NCBI GenBank assembly: GCA_003859965.1
Contig: RQYR01000022.1
Span: 1-52,354, forward strand
DNA from: Comamonadaceae bacterium OH2545_COT-014
Lineage (GTDB): Bacteria; Pseudomonadota; Gammaproteobacteria; Burkholderiales; Burkholderiaceae_C
Length of the DNA: 52,354 nt
Direction of reading: 5' to 3'
Shown here piece after piece: positions 35,836 to 45,140 of the stretch. The notes below the pieces were generated by a model. That model did not search any database, was not told where the DNA came from, and saw nothing but the letters and a program-made list of their open reading frames with translations. Position numbers and translations under genes: made by a program. Positions within the stretch are counted from its first letter, which is position 1. Every line of letters starts with the position of its first letter.

Positions 35836-37401
35836 ATGGCAAGCTCAAGCAACAGACTCATCCCGGTGCTGGGACTGGCCGCGCTGGTGATCGTGGGCAC
35901 CGTGCTGGTCAAGCAGTGCGCGGGGCCGGCCACGGTCAAGCCGGGCGAGGACCTGAAGAAGGTGCCCACGCCCGAGCTGCCGCGCACGGCCGGCGCCGAC
36001 AACGACACCCCTGCCGAAACCCTGGCCACGGTGGCCGCCAGCAACCAGCAGCTGCGCGACCAGGTGCAGAAGATCATCGAGAACAACCAGCGGCTGATGG
36101 AAGAAAACCGCCGCCTGCGCGGCGGCCGCGCGGGCGAATCGGCCAGCGATGGGCAGCCCTCGGCCGGTGCGCCTGGCACGTCCGCTTCGGCCGCCTCGGC
36201 CGCCAGCGGCCAGGGCGCCGGTGGTGACTTCGCCGCCTTCGACAGCGCCATGGACACGGCCGCTTCCGCCGCCGACGCCCTGATGCGCGGCTTTCCACGC
36301 CCCGGGGCGGGCAGCCGTGCGGGCGCACGGCCTGGCGATGCCACGCCAGCGGCCGCCGATGCGCAGGCCGGCGCATCGCTGGCCGCTCCGGCAGCCGGTG
36401 CACAGGCGCCTGGCGTCGTGCGCTATGGCCCGGTCATTCCGCCCATGGGCTACGTGGCCCATGTCGAGTCGGAGCGCGGCCATGGGCGCTCGCAGGGCGT
36501 GGCCATGACGCGCTTCGTGCGCACCACGCAGACGGAAGGGCTGATGGTCGGGGGCGACGCCGGCGGCGGCCCGGCATCACAGGCCCACCGGCAGGCCATG
36601 CAGGCAGAAGCCGCCGCACGCAAGCCCAGGGACGTGCCGTACTTCACCATCCCGGAAAACGCCACGCTGGCCGGCGTCACCGCCATGACCAGCATCATCG
36701 GCCGCGTGCCCATCGACGGGCGCGTGACCGACCCGATGCAGTTCAAGGCGGTGGTGGGACGCGACAACCTGGCGGCCAACGGTTTCGAGCTGCCGCCCGA
36801 TCTGGCCGGAATGATCGTCACCGGCGTGGCCATCGGCGACATGGCGCTCTCGTGCAGCGAGGGAAAGATCCGCTCGCTCACCTTCGTATTCAATGACGGC
36901 ACGATCCGCACCGTGTCGTCGCGCTCGCGCGGCGGCGCCATCCGCACGGGTGGCAGCGGCAGCGGCGATGGCGACCTGGGCTTCATCAGCGACCTGCACG
37001 GCAACCCCTGCATCACCGGCAAATTCGTCACGAACGCCCCCCGCTACCTGACCGACATGATTGCCCTGGGCGCGCTGAACGTGGCCGGCCAGGCCTACGC
37101 CGATGCCCAGCGCACCGTGCGCAACAACGCCGATGGCAGCACCACCAGCTCCATCACGGGCGACGTTGGCAGCTTCGCGCTGGGACAGGCCGTATCCGGC
37201 GGCGCCAGCGAAGTTCACAAATGGATGCTGCAGCGGCTCAAGAACAGCTTCGACGCCGTCATCACCCCATCCGGCCGCCAGCTGGTGGTGCATCTGGACA
37301 AGGAAATCCGCATCGACAAATCCCCTGACGCCCGCCGCCTGGTGCACCGCCAGCAGGGTGGACGGCAGATCGCACGAGGAGAGCACTATGGCCTGGAATG
37401 A
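35836..37401 (+). CDS. TraB/VirB10-like ICE protein, TIGR03752 (PFL_4705) family
   Basis: A 521-residue protein spanning the envelope. One membrane helix (about 9-26, IPVLGLAALVIVGTVLV), a coiled coil (about 65-96, QLRDQVQKIIENNQRLMEEN), an Ala/Gly-rich linker, then a beta-barrel domain (YFTIPENATLAGVTAMTSII, GRVPIDGRVTDPMQFKAVVG, FVTNAPRYLTDMIALGALNV). It should link inner-membrane ATPases to the outer core. AGGAG precedes ATG 35836. The 3' end overlaps the lipoprotein gene by 14 bp. Confidence 0.88.
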   Translation: MASSSNRLIPVLGLAALVIVGTVLVKQCAGPATVKPGEDLKKVPTPELPRTAGADNDTPAETLATVAASNQQLRDQVQKIIENNQRLMEENRRLRGGRAGESASDGQPSAGAPGTSASAASAASGQGAGGDFAAFDSAMDTAASAADALMRGFPRPGAGSRAGARPGDATPAAADAQAGASLAAPAAGAQAPGVVRYGPVIPPMGYVAHVESERGHGRSQGVAMTRFVRTTQTEGLMVGGDAGGGPASQAHRQAMQAEAAARKPRDVPYFTIPENATLAGVTAMTSIIGRVPIDGRVTDPMQFKAVVGRDNLAANGFELPPDLAGMIVTGVAIGDMALSCSEGKIRSLTFVFNDGTIRTVSSRSRGGAIRTGGSGSGDGDLGFISDLHGNPCITGKFVTNAPRYLTDMIALGALNVAGQAYADAQRTVRNNADGSTTSSITGDVGSFALGQAVSGGASEVHKWMLQRLKNSFDAVITPSGRQLVVHLDKEIRIDKSPDARRLVHRQQGGRQIARGEHYGLE

Positions 37402-38008
37402 ATCCCCCCGCATCCGGCGTGCCCGGCCCACCCGGAACCTGCACGCCTTGGCCACGGCAACGGCATTCGCCGCCTTTTGCCTGGCCGGCTGCTCCGTCAC
37501 CGGCGAGCGGGAGTCGCCCATCAACGAGGTCACGCGCGGCTCGCCCACTGTCCTGGACATCTACCGGGGCCAGGCAGGAGGGGATCAGCAGGCGGGACCG
37601 GCCGGGCACGGCCAGTCGGCGCAGGAGCGCCTGCGCCGCAACTCGCTGGCCAGGCCGGTGGCCGCCGGCGATGGCCGCACGCGGCGCTACTGGTCGGCCC
37701 TGGAGCCGCTGCAGCAGCGCTTCGCACGGGTGCCCAACCCCGATCTGGTGATGGTGGTCTACCCGCACCTGGCACGCGGCCGCTACCCCGTGCCCGGCTA
37801 CGTGACGGTGTTCCCGATGTACGAGCAGACGCACTACGCGCTGCCCGGCGAGGTCGCCGAGGACCTGATCGAAGGGCGGGCGCTGTACCAGCCGGCGCGG
37901 GCAGGGGCGGCAGCAGCCCGGCCTGCCCGCGAGGCGGGAGCGCAGGGGCGCCAGGCGCGGCGCGCGGCGGCTGGCGGCCAGGCTCCCCAGGACATCTACG
38001 CCAACTGA
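37388..38008 (+). CDS. Transfer lipoprotein, TIGR03751 family
   Basis: A 206-residue lipoprotein with lipobox LAGCS (Cys near residue 35) after a hydrophobic signal (ATATAFAAFCLAG). Mature-part motifs YWSALEPLQQRFARVPNPDL, VMVVYPHLARGRYPVPGYVT and FPMYEQTHYALPGE match the ICE lipoprotein between the VirB10-like and VirB4 genes, equivalent to VirB7/TraV. The last 45 residues are Ala/Arg/Gln-rich. ATG 37388 has GAGGAG upstream. Confidence 0.86.
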   Translation: MAWNESPRIRRARPTRNLHALATATAFAAFCLAGCSVTGERESPINEVTRGSPTVLDIYRGQAGGDQQAGPAGHGQSAQERLRRNSLARPVAAGDGRTRRYWSALEPLQQRFARVPNPDLVMVVYPHLARGRYPVPGYVTVFPMYEQTHYALPGEVAEDLIEGRALYQPARAGAAAARPAREAGAQGRQARRAAAGGQAPQDIYAN

Positions 38009-38043
38009 GCGCGCGCACGGCTGGCAGGCAAAGGAAACGCGGC

Positions 38044-41000
38044 ATGGACCTGATTCGACGATTTTCCCTGGGAGATTTCCTGGGCGGCACGCGCGGCGGC
38101 CGGGCGAGGCCGTCCACGCCCCAGTCACCCGAGGCGTCTGCCCGCCCCGGACCAGCGGACGGCACCCCGGCGGCGCCGCGCGCTGGCGGGCGTGCCGGCA
38201 AGGGCCAGACCGTAGGCCAGCGCCGGCGCATGGCCATGCGCCCGCCCTCGTTCACCGACATGCTGCCCTACGTCAGCTATGACGGCGAGGAACAGGTGTT
38301 CGCGCTGCGGGACGGCTCGACGCTGGGGGCGCTGTTCGAGCTGGCGCCCGTGCCCACTGAGGCGCAGTCGCTGGACTACCTGCGCGACCGTGCCCACAAG
38401 GTCCAGGAGGCGCTGCAGGCCATCCCCGAGTCCGATGCCTCGCCCTGGATCGTCCAGTTTTTCCTCAACGACGACCGCAACATCGACGGCCTGAACCAGG
38501 TGCTGGCCGGCTACATCAGCGAAACACATGCCCGCTATCCGGCCCGGCGCGAGGCCATCACGGGTTCGGCCTACAACCGGGCCGTGCTGGAGGAGGTGGC
38601 CGCGCACCTGGCCCGGGTTTCGCAGGCCGACGGCCTGTTCGTAGACACCCAGGTCACGGGCCAGGTCTGGCGCGGCCAGCAGCGGCGCGTGCGCTGCTGC
38701 ATCTACAAGCGTTTCGCGGGGCTGGCCGAGGACCCGTCGCCAGCCACCGCGCAGATCGAATCGGTGGCCATCACGCTGATGGCCACCCTCAGCGAGGCAG
38801 GCGTGCAGGCCCGCCGCTGCAACGGCCGTGACCTGTACGAATGGCTGCTGCCCTTCTTCAACCGCGACGTGCCCTGGGCCAGCGATGGCGCCAGCCTGCT
38901 GCGCCTGGCCCCCTACCCTGGCGACGATGCCCGCCAGGCCGGGCGCCTGGGGTCGGACTGCCCGGAGGATCCCGCGCCCATCTTCGGCTGGGACCTGGCC
39001 GACCAGCTCAACCTGTCGGAGCCGTTCTCCGACACGGAAGCCGGCCTGTTCGAGTTTGACGGCGTTCCGGTCAAGGCGCTGACACTGCAATCCATGCGCA
39101 GCAGCCCGCAGATCGGCCACTTCTCGGCCGAGCTGCAAAGCGGCAGCGAGGCCTTCGCCCGCTTCGACCGGCTGCCTGCCGGCTGCATGCTGTCGGTGTC
39201 GATCACGGTCGAGCCGCAGTACCGGCTGGAACGCCACATCGAACGCATCCGCGACGCCTCCCGCGCGAAGACGGCGGCGGCCATGGAAACGCACCGCGAA
39301 TGCGAGATGGTGCTGCACCGCATGATCGAGGGCGACAAGCTCCTGCCCATGATGGTCACGCTCTATGTCACCGGCGCCAACCGCGAGGCGCTGGAGTCGG
39401 CCATCTCGCAGGCCAACGCCCTGCTGGTGCCCACCGGGCTGCGCTTCGTCAACCCGCGCGAGGATCTGGTGCCGCTGGACGCCTTCATGCGCGGCCTGCC
39501 GTTCAATTTCGATCCGGCCTTCGACAACCGCAGCCTGCGGCGCGGCCGCTTAACTTTCGCCTCGCAGATCGCCGCGCTGCTGCCGGTCTACGGCCGCTCG
39601 CGCGGCACGCAGCACCCCACGTTCTGGTTCTGGAACCGTGGTGGCGAGCCGCTGTGGCTCGACCCGCTGAACAAGCGCGACCGCAAGAAAAACGCCCACA
39701 TGCTGGTGCTCGGCCCCACCGGCGCCGGCAAGTCGGCCACGCTCAACTACCTGGCGATGATGACCATGGCCGTCCATCGACCGCGCCTGGTGATCGTCGA
39801 TGCCGGCCGCTCGTTCCAGTTGCTGATGGCTTATTTCCGGGAAATGGGCCTGTCCACCCACTCGGTCACGCTCACCAGCGAGGCCGACGTGTCGCTGCCG
39901 CCCTTCGTCCATGCCTTGCGCCTGCTGGACGACCCGGACGTGATGACCTCCTACGAGGCGGCCGAACGCCAGGCGCAGCGCAATGCCGGCCTGCCGGACG
40001 CGCAGCGGCTGGACGAGCTGCTCGGCCCGGAAAGCGCCGCCGACGGCGCCCCGGACGCCGGCGCGCCGCAGGGCCACGGCGGGCGCCCCGGCACGGATGA
40101 CGGTGGGGCCGGCGCCGACGGCGATGAGCGCGACGATGACAGCGACACCGCGCGGCGCGATCTGCTGGGCGAGATGCTGATCGCCGCCATCATGATGATC
40201 ACCGGTGGCGAGGCCGAGGAGGTGACACGCATGGGCCGCGCCGACCGCTACCTGGTCACGCGCGCCATCATCCGAGCCGCGCTGCGCGCCCGGCGCGAGG
40301 GCCGTCCGCACCCGCTGACCCAGGACGTGGCCATCGAGCTGATGGCCATGCACAAAGACCCGGCTCTGTCCGCCCCGCGCCAGCTGCGCGCCGAGGAAAT
40401 GGGCCAGTCAATGATGAGCTTCACCCAGGCGCTGCGCGGCAAGCTGTTCAACCGCGAGGGCCAGGACTGGCCGGACGCGGACGTGACGCTGGTGGAAATG
40501 GGCACCCTGACCCAGGACGGCTACGGCGATGCGCTGGCCGTGGCCTACACCTCGCTGCTGGACTCGGTGCAGTCGCGTGGCGAGAAGTACCAGGACCAGG
40601 ACCGGCCCATCATCTTCCTGACCGACGAGGGGCACCTGATCACCACCAACGAGCTGCTGGGGCCGAAGATTGCCAAGGGCACCAAGATGTGGCGCAAGCT
40701 GAACATCTGGTTCTGGCTGGCCACGCAGAACCTGAAGGACTTCCCCGACAGCATGGACCGCGTGCTGTCCATGTGCGAATACTGGATGCTGCTGACCATG
40801 GACCGCTCCGAGATCGAGGAGGTGGCCCGCTTCCGCTCGCTCACGCCCGAGCAGCGCCAGATGATGGAGTCGGCGCGCAAGGAGCCGCCCAAGTACACCG
40901 AGGGCGTTTTGATCTCGGCCACGGGCCAGATGCTTTTCCGCAACGTGCCGCCGGCCCTGCCGATCGCGCTGGCGATGACCGAGGGCCACGAGAAGGCCCA

Positions 41001-41088
41001 CCGGCGTCGCCTGATGGAGCAGCACGGCTGCAGCGAACTGGAGGCCGCCCGCATGGTGGCACGCGAACTGACACAGGCGCGGCTATGA
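38044..41088 (+). CDS. VirB4-type conjugative ATPase, TIGR03744 (PFL_4706) family
   Basis: A 1014-residue cytoplasmic/inner-membrane ATPase that powers pilus and channel assembly. Walker A GPTGAGKSATLN (about 557), VIVDAGRSFQLLM, Walker B PIIFLTDEGHLITTNEL (about 853) and LATQNLKDFPDSMDRVLSMC are present. Residues about 659-706 are an acidic Gly/Asp-rich insert (GGAGADGDERDDDSD) between the two ATPase halves, longer than usual. Start ATG 38044 follows AAAGGAAA; upstream open frame is not coding. The stop overlaps the next start by 4 nt. Confidence 0.93.
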   Translation: MDLIRRFSLGDFLGGTRGGRARPSTPQSPEASARPGPADGTPAAPRAGGRAGKGQTVGQRRRMAMRPPSFTDMLPYVSYDGEEQVFALRDGSTLGALFELAPVPTEAQSLDYLRDRAHKVQEALQAIPESDASPWIVQFFLNDDRNIDGLNQVLAGYISETHARYPARREAITGSAYNRAVLEEVAAHLARVSQADGLFVDTQVTGQVWRGQQRRVRCCIYKRFAGLAEDPSPATAQIESVAITLMATLSEAGVQARRCNGRDLYEWLLPFFNRDVPWASDGASLLRLAPYPGDDARQAGRLGSDCPEDPAPIFGWDLADQLNLSEPFSDTEAGLFEFDGVPVKALTLQSMRSSPQIGHFSAELQSGSEAFARFDRLPAGCMLSVSITVEPQYRLERHIERIRDASRAKTAAAMETHRECEMVLHRMIEGDKLLPMMVTLYVTGANREALESAISQANALLVPTGLRFVNPREDLVPLDAFMRGLPFNFDPAFDNRSLRRGRLTFASQIAALLPVYGRSRGTQHPTFWFWNRGGEPLWLDPLNKRDRKKNAHMLVLGPTGAGKSATLNYLAMMTMAVHRPRLVIVDAGRSFQLLMAYFREMGLSTHSVTLTSEADVSLPPFVHALRLLDDPDVMTSYEAAERQAQRNAGLPDAQRLDELLGPESAADGAPDAGAPQGHGGRPGTDDGGAGADGDERDDDSDTARRDLLGEMLIAAIMMITGGEAEEVTRMGRADRYLVTRAIIRAALRARREGRPHPLTQDVAIELMAMHKDPALSAPRQLRAEEMGQSMMSFTQALRGKLFNREGQDWPDADVTLVEMGTLTQDGYGDALAVAYTSLLDSVQSRGEKYQDQDRPIIFLTDEGHLITTNELLGPKIAKGTKMWRKLNIWFWLATQNLKDFPDSMDRVLSMCEYWMLLTMDRSEIEEVARFRSLTPEQRQMMESARKEPPKYTEGVLISATGQMLFRNVPPALPIALAMTEGHEKAHRRRLMEQHGCSELEAARMVARELTQARL

Positions 41089-41597
41089 GCATGCGGACAC
41101 GCCCATCCCGCCCGTTCGGGTCATCGTTCACGTCATTGCCGCGTGCCGCGCTGTGCGCCATGGCGCTCGCCAGCGGCCTCGCGCACGCCGGTGACGCCGG
41201 CGGCGCCGTGGACGCCAGACAGGTGCTGCTGGTGGAGGTGTTCGCCAACTCGGCCATGCACATCACGCCTGAGCCGGGTGCGGCGCGGCCGTGGAAGATG
41301 CAGCTGTACCGGCTGGATGCGCTGCAGCGCATCGAGCAGCAGCTCAGCCGCGCGCTGCCGCAGGGCGAGGCCGAGGCCTCGGCCTGGCTGCAGGCCAACG
41401 AGGCGCGCATCCGCCAGCAGGTCACGCCGCAGGTCGTCGAGGCCGCCAACGGCGTGGCGCTGGCCCACCACTACCGGATCAACCGCCTGCCGGCCATCGT
41501 GATCGACCGCAAGGCCGTGGTCTACGGCATCACCAGCGTGGACGCGGCCATCGAACGCTATCTGCAGACGCGGCAGGCACAGGAGGGGCGGCCATGA
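41085..41597 (+). CDS. TrbC/thioredoxin-like ICE protein, TIGR03757 (PFL_4709) family
   Basis: A 170-residue exported protein with signal peptide (RAALCAMALASGLAHAGDAG). The mature part (VLLVEVFANSAMHITPEPGA, KMQLYRLDALQRIEQQLS, YRINRLPAIVIDRKAVVYGI) has the thioredoxin-like fold of the TrbC/TraW group but no CxxC pair. Overlaps its neighbours by ATGA on both sides, so it is coupled to virB4 and the TraU-like gene. Confidence 0.85.
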   Translation: MSMRTRPSRPFGSSFTSLPRAALCAMALASGLAHAGDAGGAVDARQVLLVEVFANSAMHITPEPGAARPWKMQLYRLDALQRIEQQLSRALPQGEAEASAWLQANEARIRQQVTPQVVEAANGVALAHHYRINRLPAIVIDRKAVVYGITSVDAAIERYLQTRQAQEGRP

Positions 41598-42985
41598 GAA
41601 AAGCGACCCTGCGGCGAGCGACTTCCGCCATGAGCCTGGTGGGCTTGGCCGGCCTGATGGGCCTGACAGGCGCCACCGCCGTCCACGCGCAGGTCTCGCC
41701 GGACATCGTGGGCACCACCACGCCGAAGATCCTGGCCACGACGGCCAAGGCGTTTCCCCGCTGCGTGGCCTGGCGGCCCAAGGGCGTGTGCTTCTTCCTG
41801 CGCTGCACCCCCTTCGGCTGCTCGATCCGCACCTCGCTCAAGATCAGCCATTACGTGCCCGATCTGATCGTCAGCAGCTACAACGACACGCTCAACCATC
41901 CCTGGACGGACATCGGCAAGCCCGTCTCCACCCTGTTCAAGGGCGCCGGCGCATCGCTGCTGAAGACGCCCCTGGACGCCTCGGCGACCACGGCCCGCGA
42001 GGACAGGGAAATCGTGACCTTCAAGACCGTGGACGCCATTGGCAACCCCCTGGCGGATCTGGCCGCGCTGGCCGCTGGCAGTGGCGCGCCCGCGCTGCCC
42101 AGCTCGATCTCCATTCCCAACCCGCAGGAGCTGATGCAGTTTCCGGCCACCGAGCTGCCACGCATCCTCCGGCTGTGGGCCACGGTGCCGATGCACGTGG
42201 GCAACACCATGGTCAACGATGCGCGCGCCATTGCGCAGAACCCGGCCAGCCTCATTCACGGCATCACCTCGCTGCCCGGGCAGCTGGGCGCCATCCAGAC
42301 GCCGTTTGGCAGCGTGGGCGACATGATCAGCAACGGTCTGAGCCTGGATTCGCTGGGCATTGGCGGGGGTGGCGGCGGTGGAAGCGGGGGTGGCAATGGC
42401 CAGGGCAACTTCGGCCTCAACCCCGCCGCCCTGCAAGGCGCCATCATGTCGGTGGCTGGCGGCGCCGGCGGCGACCTGTTCTGCCCGGGTGGCTCCAAGC
42501 CGTTCAACCTGTACTACCAGAGCGACCTGGACAGCTGGTTCTGGCGCGCCATGATCCCGCTGGACATGCTCTACCCGCAAGCCTGGATACCGGGCTTTGG
42601 CGAGGTGGGCAACATGCTCACGAACACCTGGGGCAGCCTGTATCCGCGTACCGGGGAGCTGGTGCAGTCGCACCCGGCCAAGTCCTCGGCCGTGCTGTCC
42701 GCCCGCGTGCACAGCATTGTCAGCCAGCCAGCGCAGGCGCACATCTACAAGAAGCTGCAAACGCCGGGCGGCTACAAGTATTTCGCGCGCTTTGCCGATC
42801 CGCGCTGGCAGCCCATCCACCCCGTCCCCGAAAACCGCTGCGTGCAGTTCGGCACCAACGACAGCCTCGGCCCGCTGTCCTGGCGCGATTTCAAGACCGC
42901 CTCCACCGACGGCTACATCTGGAACCTGTGGACCCGCTACGAGTGCTGCAAGAGCCGGGGCAAGTTCCTGTTTTCCATTCCCTGA
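41594..42985 (+). CDS. TraU-like ICE protein, TIGR03756 (PFL_4710) family
   Basis: A 463-residue exported protein with signal peptide (LVGLAGLMGLTGATAVHAQ). Cys-rich N-terminal region (AFPRCVAWRPKGVCFFLRCT, FGCSIRTSLKISHYVPDL) and C-terminal FARFADPRWQPIHPVPENRC, then RYECCKSRGKFLFSIP. Many cysteines imply disulfide bonds, in line with the DsbC encoded downstream. A Gly-rich run (about 256-270) sits mid-protein. Probably periplasmic and involved in pilus assembly or mating-pair stabilisation. Confidence 0.87.
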   Translation: MRKATLRRATSAMSLVGLAGLMGLTGATAVHAQVSPDIVGTTTPKILATTAKAFPRCVAWRPKGVCFFLRCTPFGCSIRTSLKISHYVPDLIVSSYNDTLNHPWTDIGKPVSTLFKGAGASLLKTPLDASATTAREDREIVTFKTVDAIGNPLADLAALAAGSGAPALPSSISIPNPQELMQFPATELPRILRLWATVPMHVGNTMVNDARAIAQNPASLIHGITSLPGQLGAIQTPFGSVGDMISNGLSLDSLGIGGGGGGGSGGGNGQGNFGLNPAALQGAIMSVAGGAGGDLFCPGGSKPFNLYYQSDLDSWFWRAMIPLDMLYPQAWIPGFGEVGNMLTNTWGSLYPRTGELVQSHPAKSSAVLSARVHSIVSQPAQAHIYKKLQTPGGYKYFARFADPRWQPIHPVPENRCVQFGTNDSLGPLSWRDFKTASTDGYIWNLWTRYECCKSRGKFLFSIP

Positions 42986-43012
42986 ACACCCGTGACCTGC
43001 GGAGCACGTCCC

Positions 43013-44413
43013 ATGAAGCCTGCAATCCCTTCCTCCCCTCTCCCCCCTGCCCTGCTGGCGGGCGCGGCGCTGGCGCTCGTCCTGGCCGCCGCCGCGCCGG
43101 CCGCGCTGGCCCAGCCCGTGACCAACTCCACGCTGTACTACCGCATGGGCGGCGGCACGCCGGGCGGCGCGGCCGCCAACGGGCGCCAGGTCGCGGCCAA
43201 CCTGGGTATTGGCGGCACGCTGCGGCTGAACTACTCCTGCGGCAAGTTCGACGTGGGCCTGTCATGGCAGACGCTCATGAACGGCTTCGCCCAGCTGGGC
43301 ACGCAGGTTACCAATGCCGTCAAGGCGGGCATCGCCTCCCTGCCGCTGTACATCCTCCAGCGGGCGCAGCCAGGCCTGTACCAGCTGTTCCAGAACTACA
43401 GCCAGAAGGCCGACCTGATGATTGCCGCCTCGCTCAAGACCTGCGAGGAGATGGAAGCCATGATCCGCCAGGGCCAGAACCCCTACGAGGACTGGGTCAG
43501 GCTGGCCAAGGGCGAGCTGTGGAAGGCCAAGGCCGAGGCGCGTGGCGACGTGGTGCAGGCCAAGCTGGACCTGAACAAGAACGAGGAAGCGCAAAAGCGC
43601 GGCGTCAACTGGGTTTTCGGCCGCCGCGCCGGTGGCACCTCCTCGGATGCGCTGCGGCCGATCCGCGACCTCTCCATCGCCGGCTACAACGCCACGCTCA
43701 ACAAGGCCGCCAGCGCATCTGCCACCACCAGCTACGCGAGCGCGGCCGAGAAGAACACGCGCCTGGTGCGCGCGTTCCCCTCGCCGGAGTCAATGGCCAA
43801 GTTCACCACCGAGGTGCTGGGCGACAAGCGCATCTACACCTGCACCCAGGGCAGCAGCGACTGCCCGCAGCCAACGACCGTGACCACGGCCACCGGCCTG
43901 GGTCCCAAGTACGAGGCCGAGTTCGACATCGTGGCGCCGAAGCTGGCAGAGCTGGCCAATGGCTCCGGCGCCAGCGCCCGTGTGCACGCCGAGCTGCAAG
44001 CCATTGCCGCGCCCGGCATGGCTGTCAGCCCGCAGCTGCTGGACGCGCTGCGCGGCCTGCCGCCGGCCACCCGGGCCGTGGCGGTCAACCGCCTGTCCCA
44101 GGAGCTGGCCATGCACCGCGTGATCGACAAGGCGCTGGTGGCCCGCGCCGCGCTGCTCACAGGTATGAGCCTGCCCGAGGTGACGGCCGCCGGCGAGGCC
44201 ATGCGCGATACCCAGGACACCATCGACCGGCTCACCCGCTACATCGATGACCTGATGTACGAGGCGCGCATCCGCAAGGAGCTGACCGCCGACACGGCGC
44301 TGGCCATCATGGGCAGCCAGATGCAGGCCGACAGCCAGGCCATGCGCGTGCCCGACGCCCAGATGGCCGATCCCCAGCCGCTGGACGCCGGCCGGGTGCA
44401 CACAGCGCCCTGA
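43013..44413 (+). CDS. TraH-like ICE protein, TIGR03755 (PFL_4711) family
   Basis: A 466-residue exported protein with signal peptide (ALLAGAALALVLAAAAPAALA). Conserved LYYRMGGGTPGGAAANGRQV, LRLNYSCGKFDVGLSWQTLM, LKTCEEMEAMIRQGQNPYED and a helical C-terminal half (LTRYIDDLMYEARIRKELTA). Likely periplasmic pilus-assembly protein. ATG 43013 is preferred because GGAG lies eight bases upstream; a GTG at 42992 is in frame. Confidence 0.87.
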   Translation: MKPAIPSSPLPPALLAGAALALVLAAAAPAALAQPVTNSTLYYRMGGGTPGGAAANGRQVAANLGIGGTLRLNYSCGKFDVGLSWQTLMNGFAQLGTQVTNAVKAGIASLPLYILQRAQPGLYQLFQNYSQKADLMIAASLKTCEEMEAMIRQGQNPYEDWVRLAKGELWKAKAEARGDVVQAKLDLNKNEEAQKRGVNWVFGRRAGGTSSDALRPIRDLSIAGYNATLNKAASASATTSYASAAEKNTRLVRAFPSPESMAKFTTEVLGDKRIYTCTQGSSDCPQPTTVTTATGLGPKYEAEFDIVAPKLAELANGSGASARVHAELQAIAAPGMAVSPQLLDALRGLPPATRAVAVNRLSQELAMHRVIDKALVARAALLTGMSLPEVTAAGEAMRDTQDTIDRLTRYIDDLMYEARIRKELTADTALAIMGSQMQADSQAMRVPDAQMADPQPLDAGRVHTAP

Positions 44414-44430
44414 AAGGACAGGTGCCAGCC

Positions 44431-44865
44431 ATGCCTGACGATCCGCTCTATCGGGCGCCCGCAGAAAAGCAGGCGCATGCCTCATCACCGCCGCTTGGCA
44501 AGCCCGGGGGCGCGCTGCGCATGCTGGCCTGGGCCGTGACCCTGGTGCTGTCCGCGACGCTGGCATGCGTGCTGCTGGCGGCGCTGGCCGCCCACATGCA
44601 AATCAGCACGCATCAGCTGTGGCACTGGCGACAGGTGGCCAGCGGTGTGCGGCATTGGGGAACGTTCGTCCAGTGCCTGATCCTGGCCGCCATCGGCCTG
44701 GGGTGGCGTGCCATCGTGGCGCTGGGTTTTCGCCGGGGGATTGTCAAGCCGCAGGAGCGTGAACAGCTCATCCGCCTGCGCGGGAAGGTGCTGGCGTTTG
44801 GCGTGGCCTATCTGCTGCTGGTTCCCATCGGGCCGGCGACGCTGTGGCGCTACCTGGTGCCCTGA
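44431..44865 (+). CDS. Three-helix membrane protein, unknown function
   Basis: A 144-residue protein with membrane helices near 30-53 (LAWAVTLVLSATLACVLLAA), 75-95 and 120-140. I recognise no family, but similar small membrane proteins are common between the TIGR03755 and traG genes in such ICEs. It is the last gene of the 25178-44865 operon. A GTG at 44422 is an alternative start. Confidence 0.65.
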   Translation: MPDDPLYRAPAEKQAHASSPPLGKPGGALRMLAWAVTLVLSATLACVLLAALAAHMQISTHQLWHWRQVASGVRHWGTFVQCLILAAIGLGWRAIVALGFRRGIVKPQEREQLIRLRGKVLAFGVAYLLLVPIGPATLWRYLVP

Positions 44866-45140
44866 GTACCCGCGGGATTGCACATGAGCACATGTCTTGC
44901 CCATCCATCTTGCGCGGCGGGATCAGCGCCGGCAGCCCTGCCCGGCCTGGATGCCTCCGGGCGGAATCTCGGCATCCAGTTTTGCGCAGTGAGGTTATCC
45001 ACAGGCCGGACGAGCTTCAGCTTTCGAGCCCGTGTTTTTGAGGTTACGCCCAAAAATAACGTAACTTGTTGTCCCCAAAGGAAAATCTCACTGCGCAAAA
45101 TTGCGCAGTGAGATTTCAGACCGCTTCAAGGAGAAATTTC
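44866..45140 (+). promoter_or_regulatory. Control region with palindromes and DnaA boxes before the Rha gene
   Basis: A 16-bp-arm inverted repeat (AAATCTCACTGCGCAA, AA, TTGCGCAGTGAGATTT; 45083-45116) ends 24 bp before the Rha ATG. A lone half-site TTGCGCAGTGAG is at 44982-44993. A perfect DnaA box TTATCCACA is at 44995-45003, with a one-mismatch copy TTGTCCACA at 45156-45164 just inside the gene. GTTACG/CGTAAC (45043-45048, 45060-45065) form another inverted pair. Probably an autoregulated promoter, possibly also a replication origin. Confidence 0.65.
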
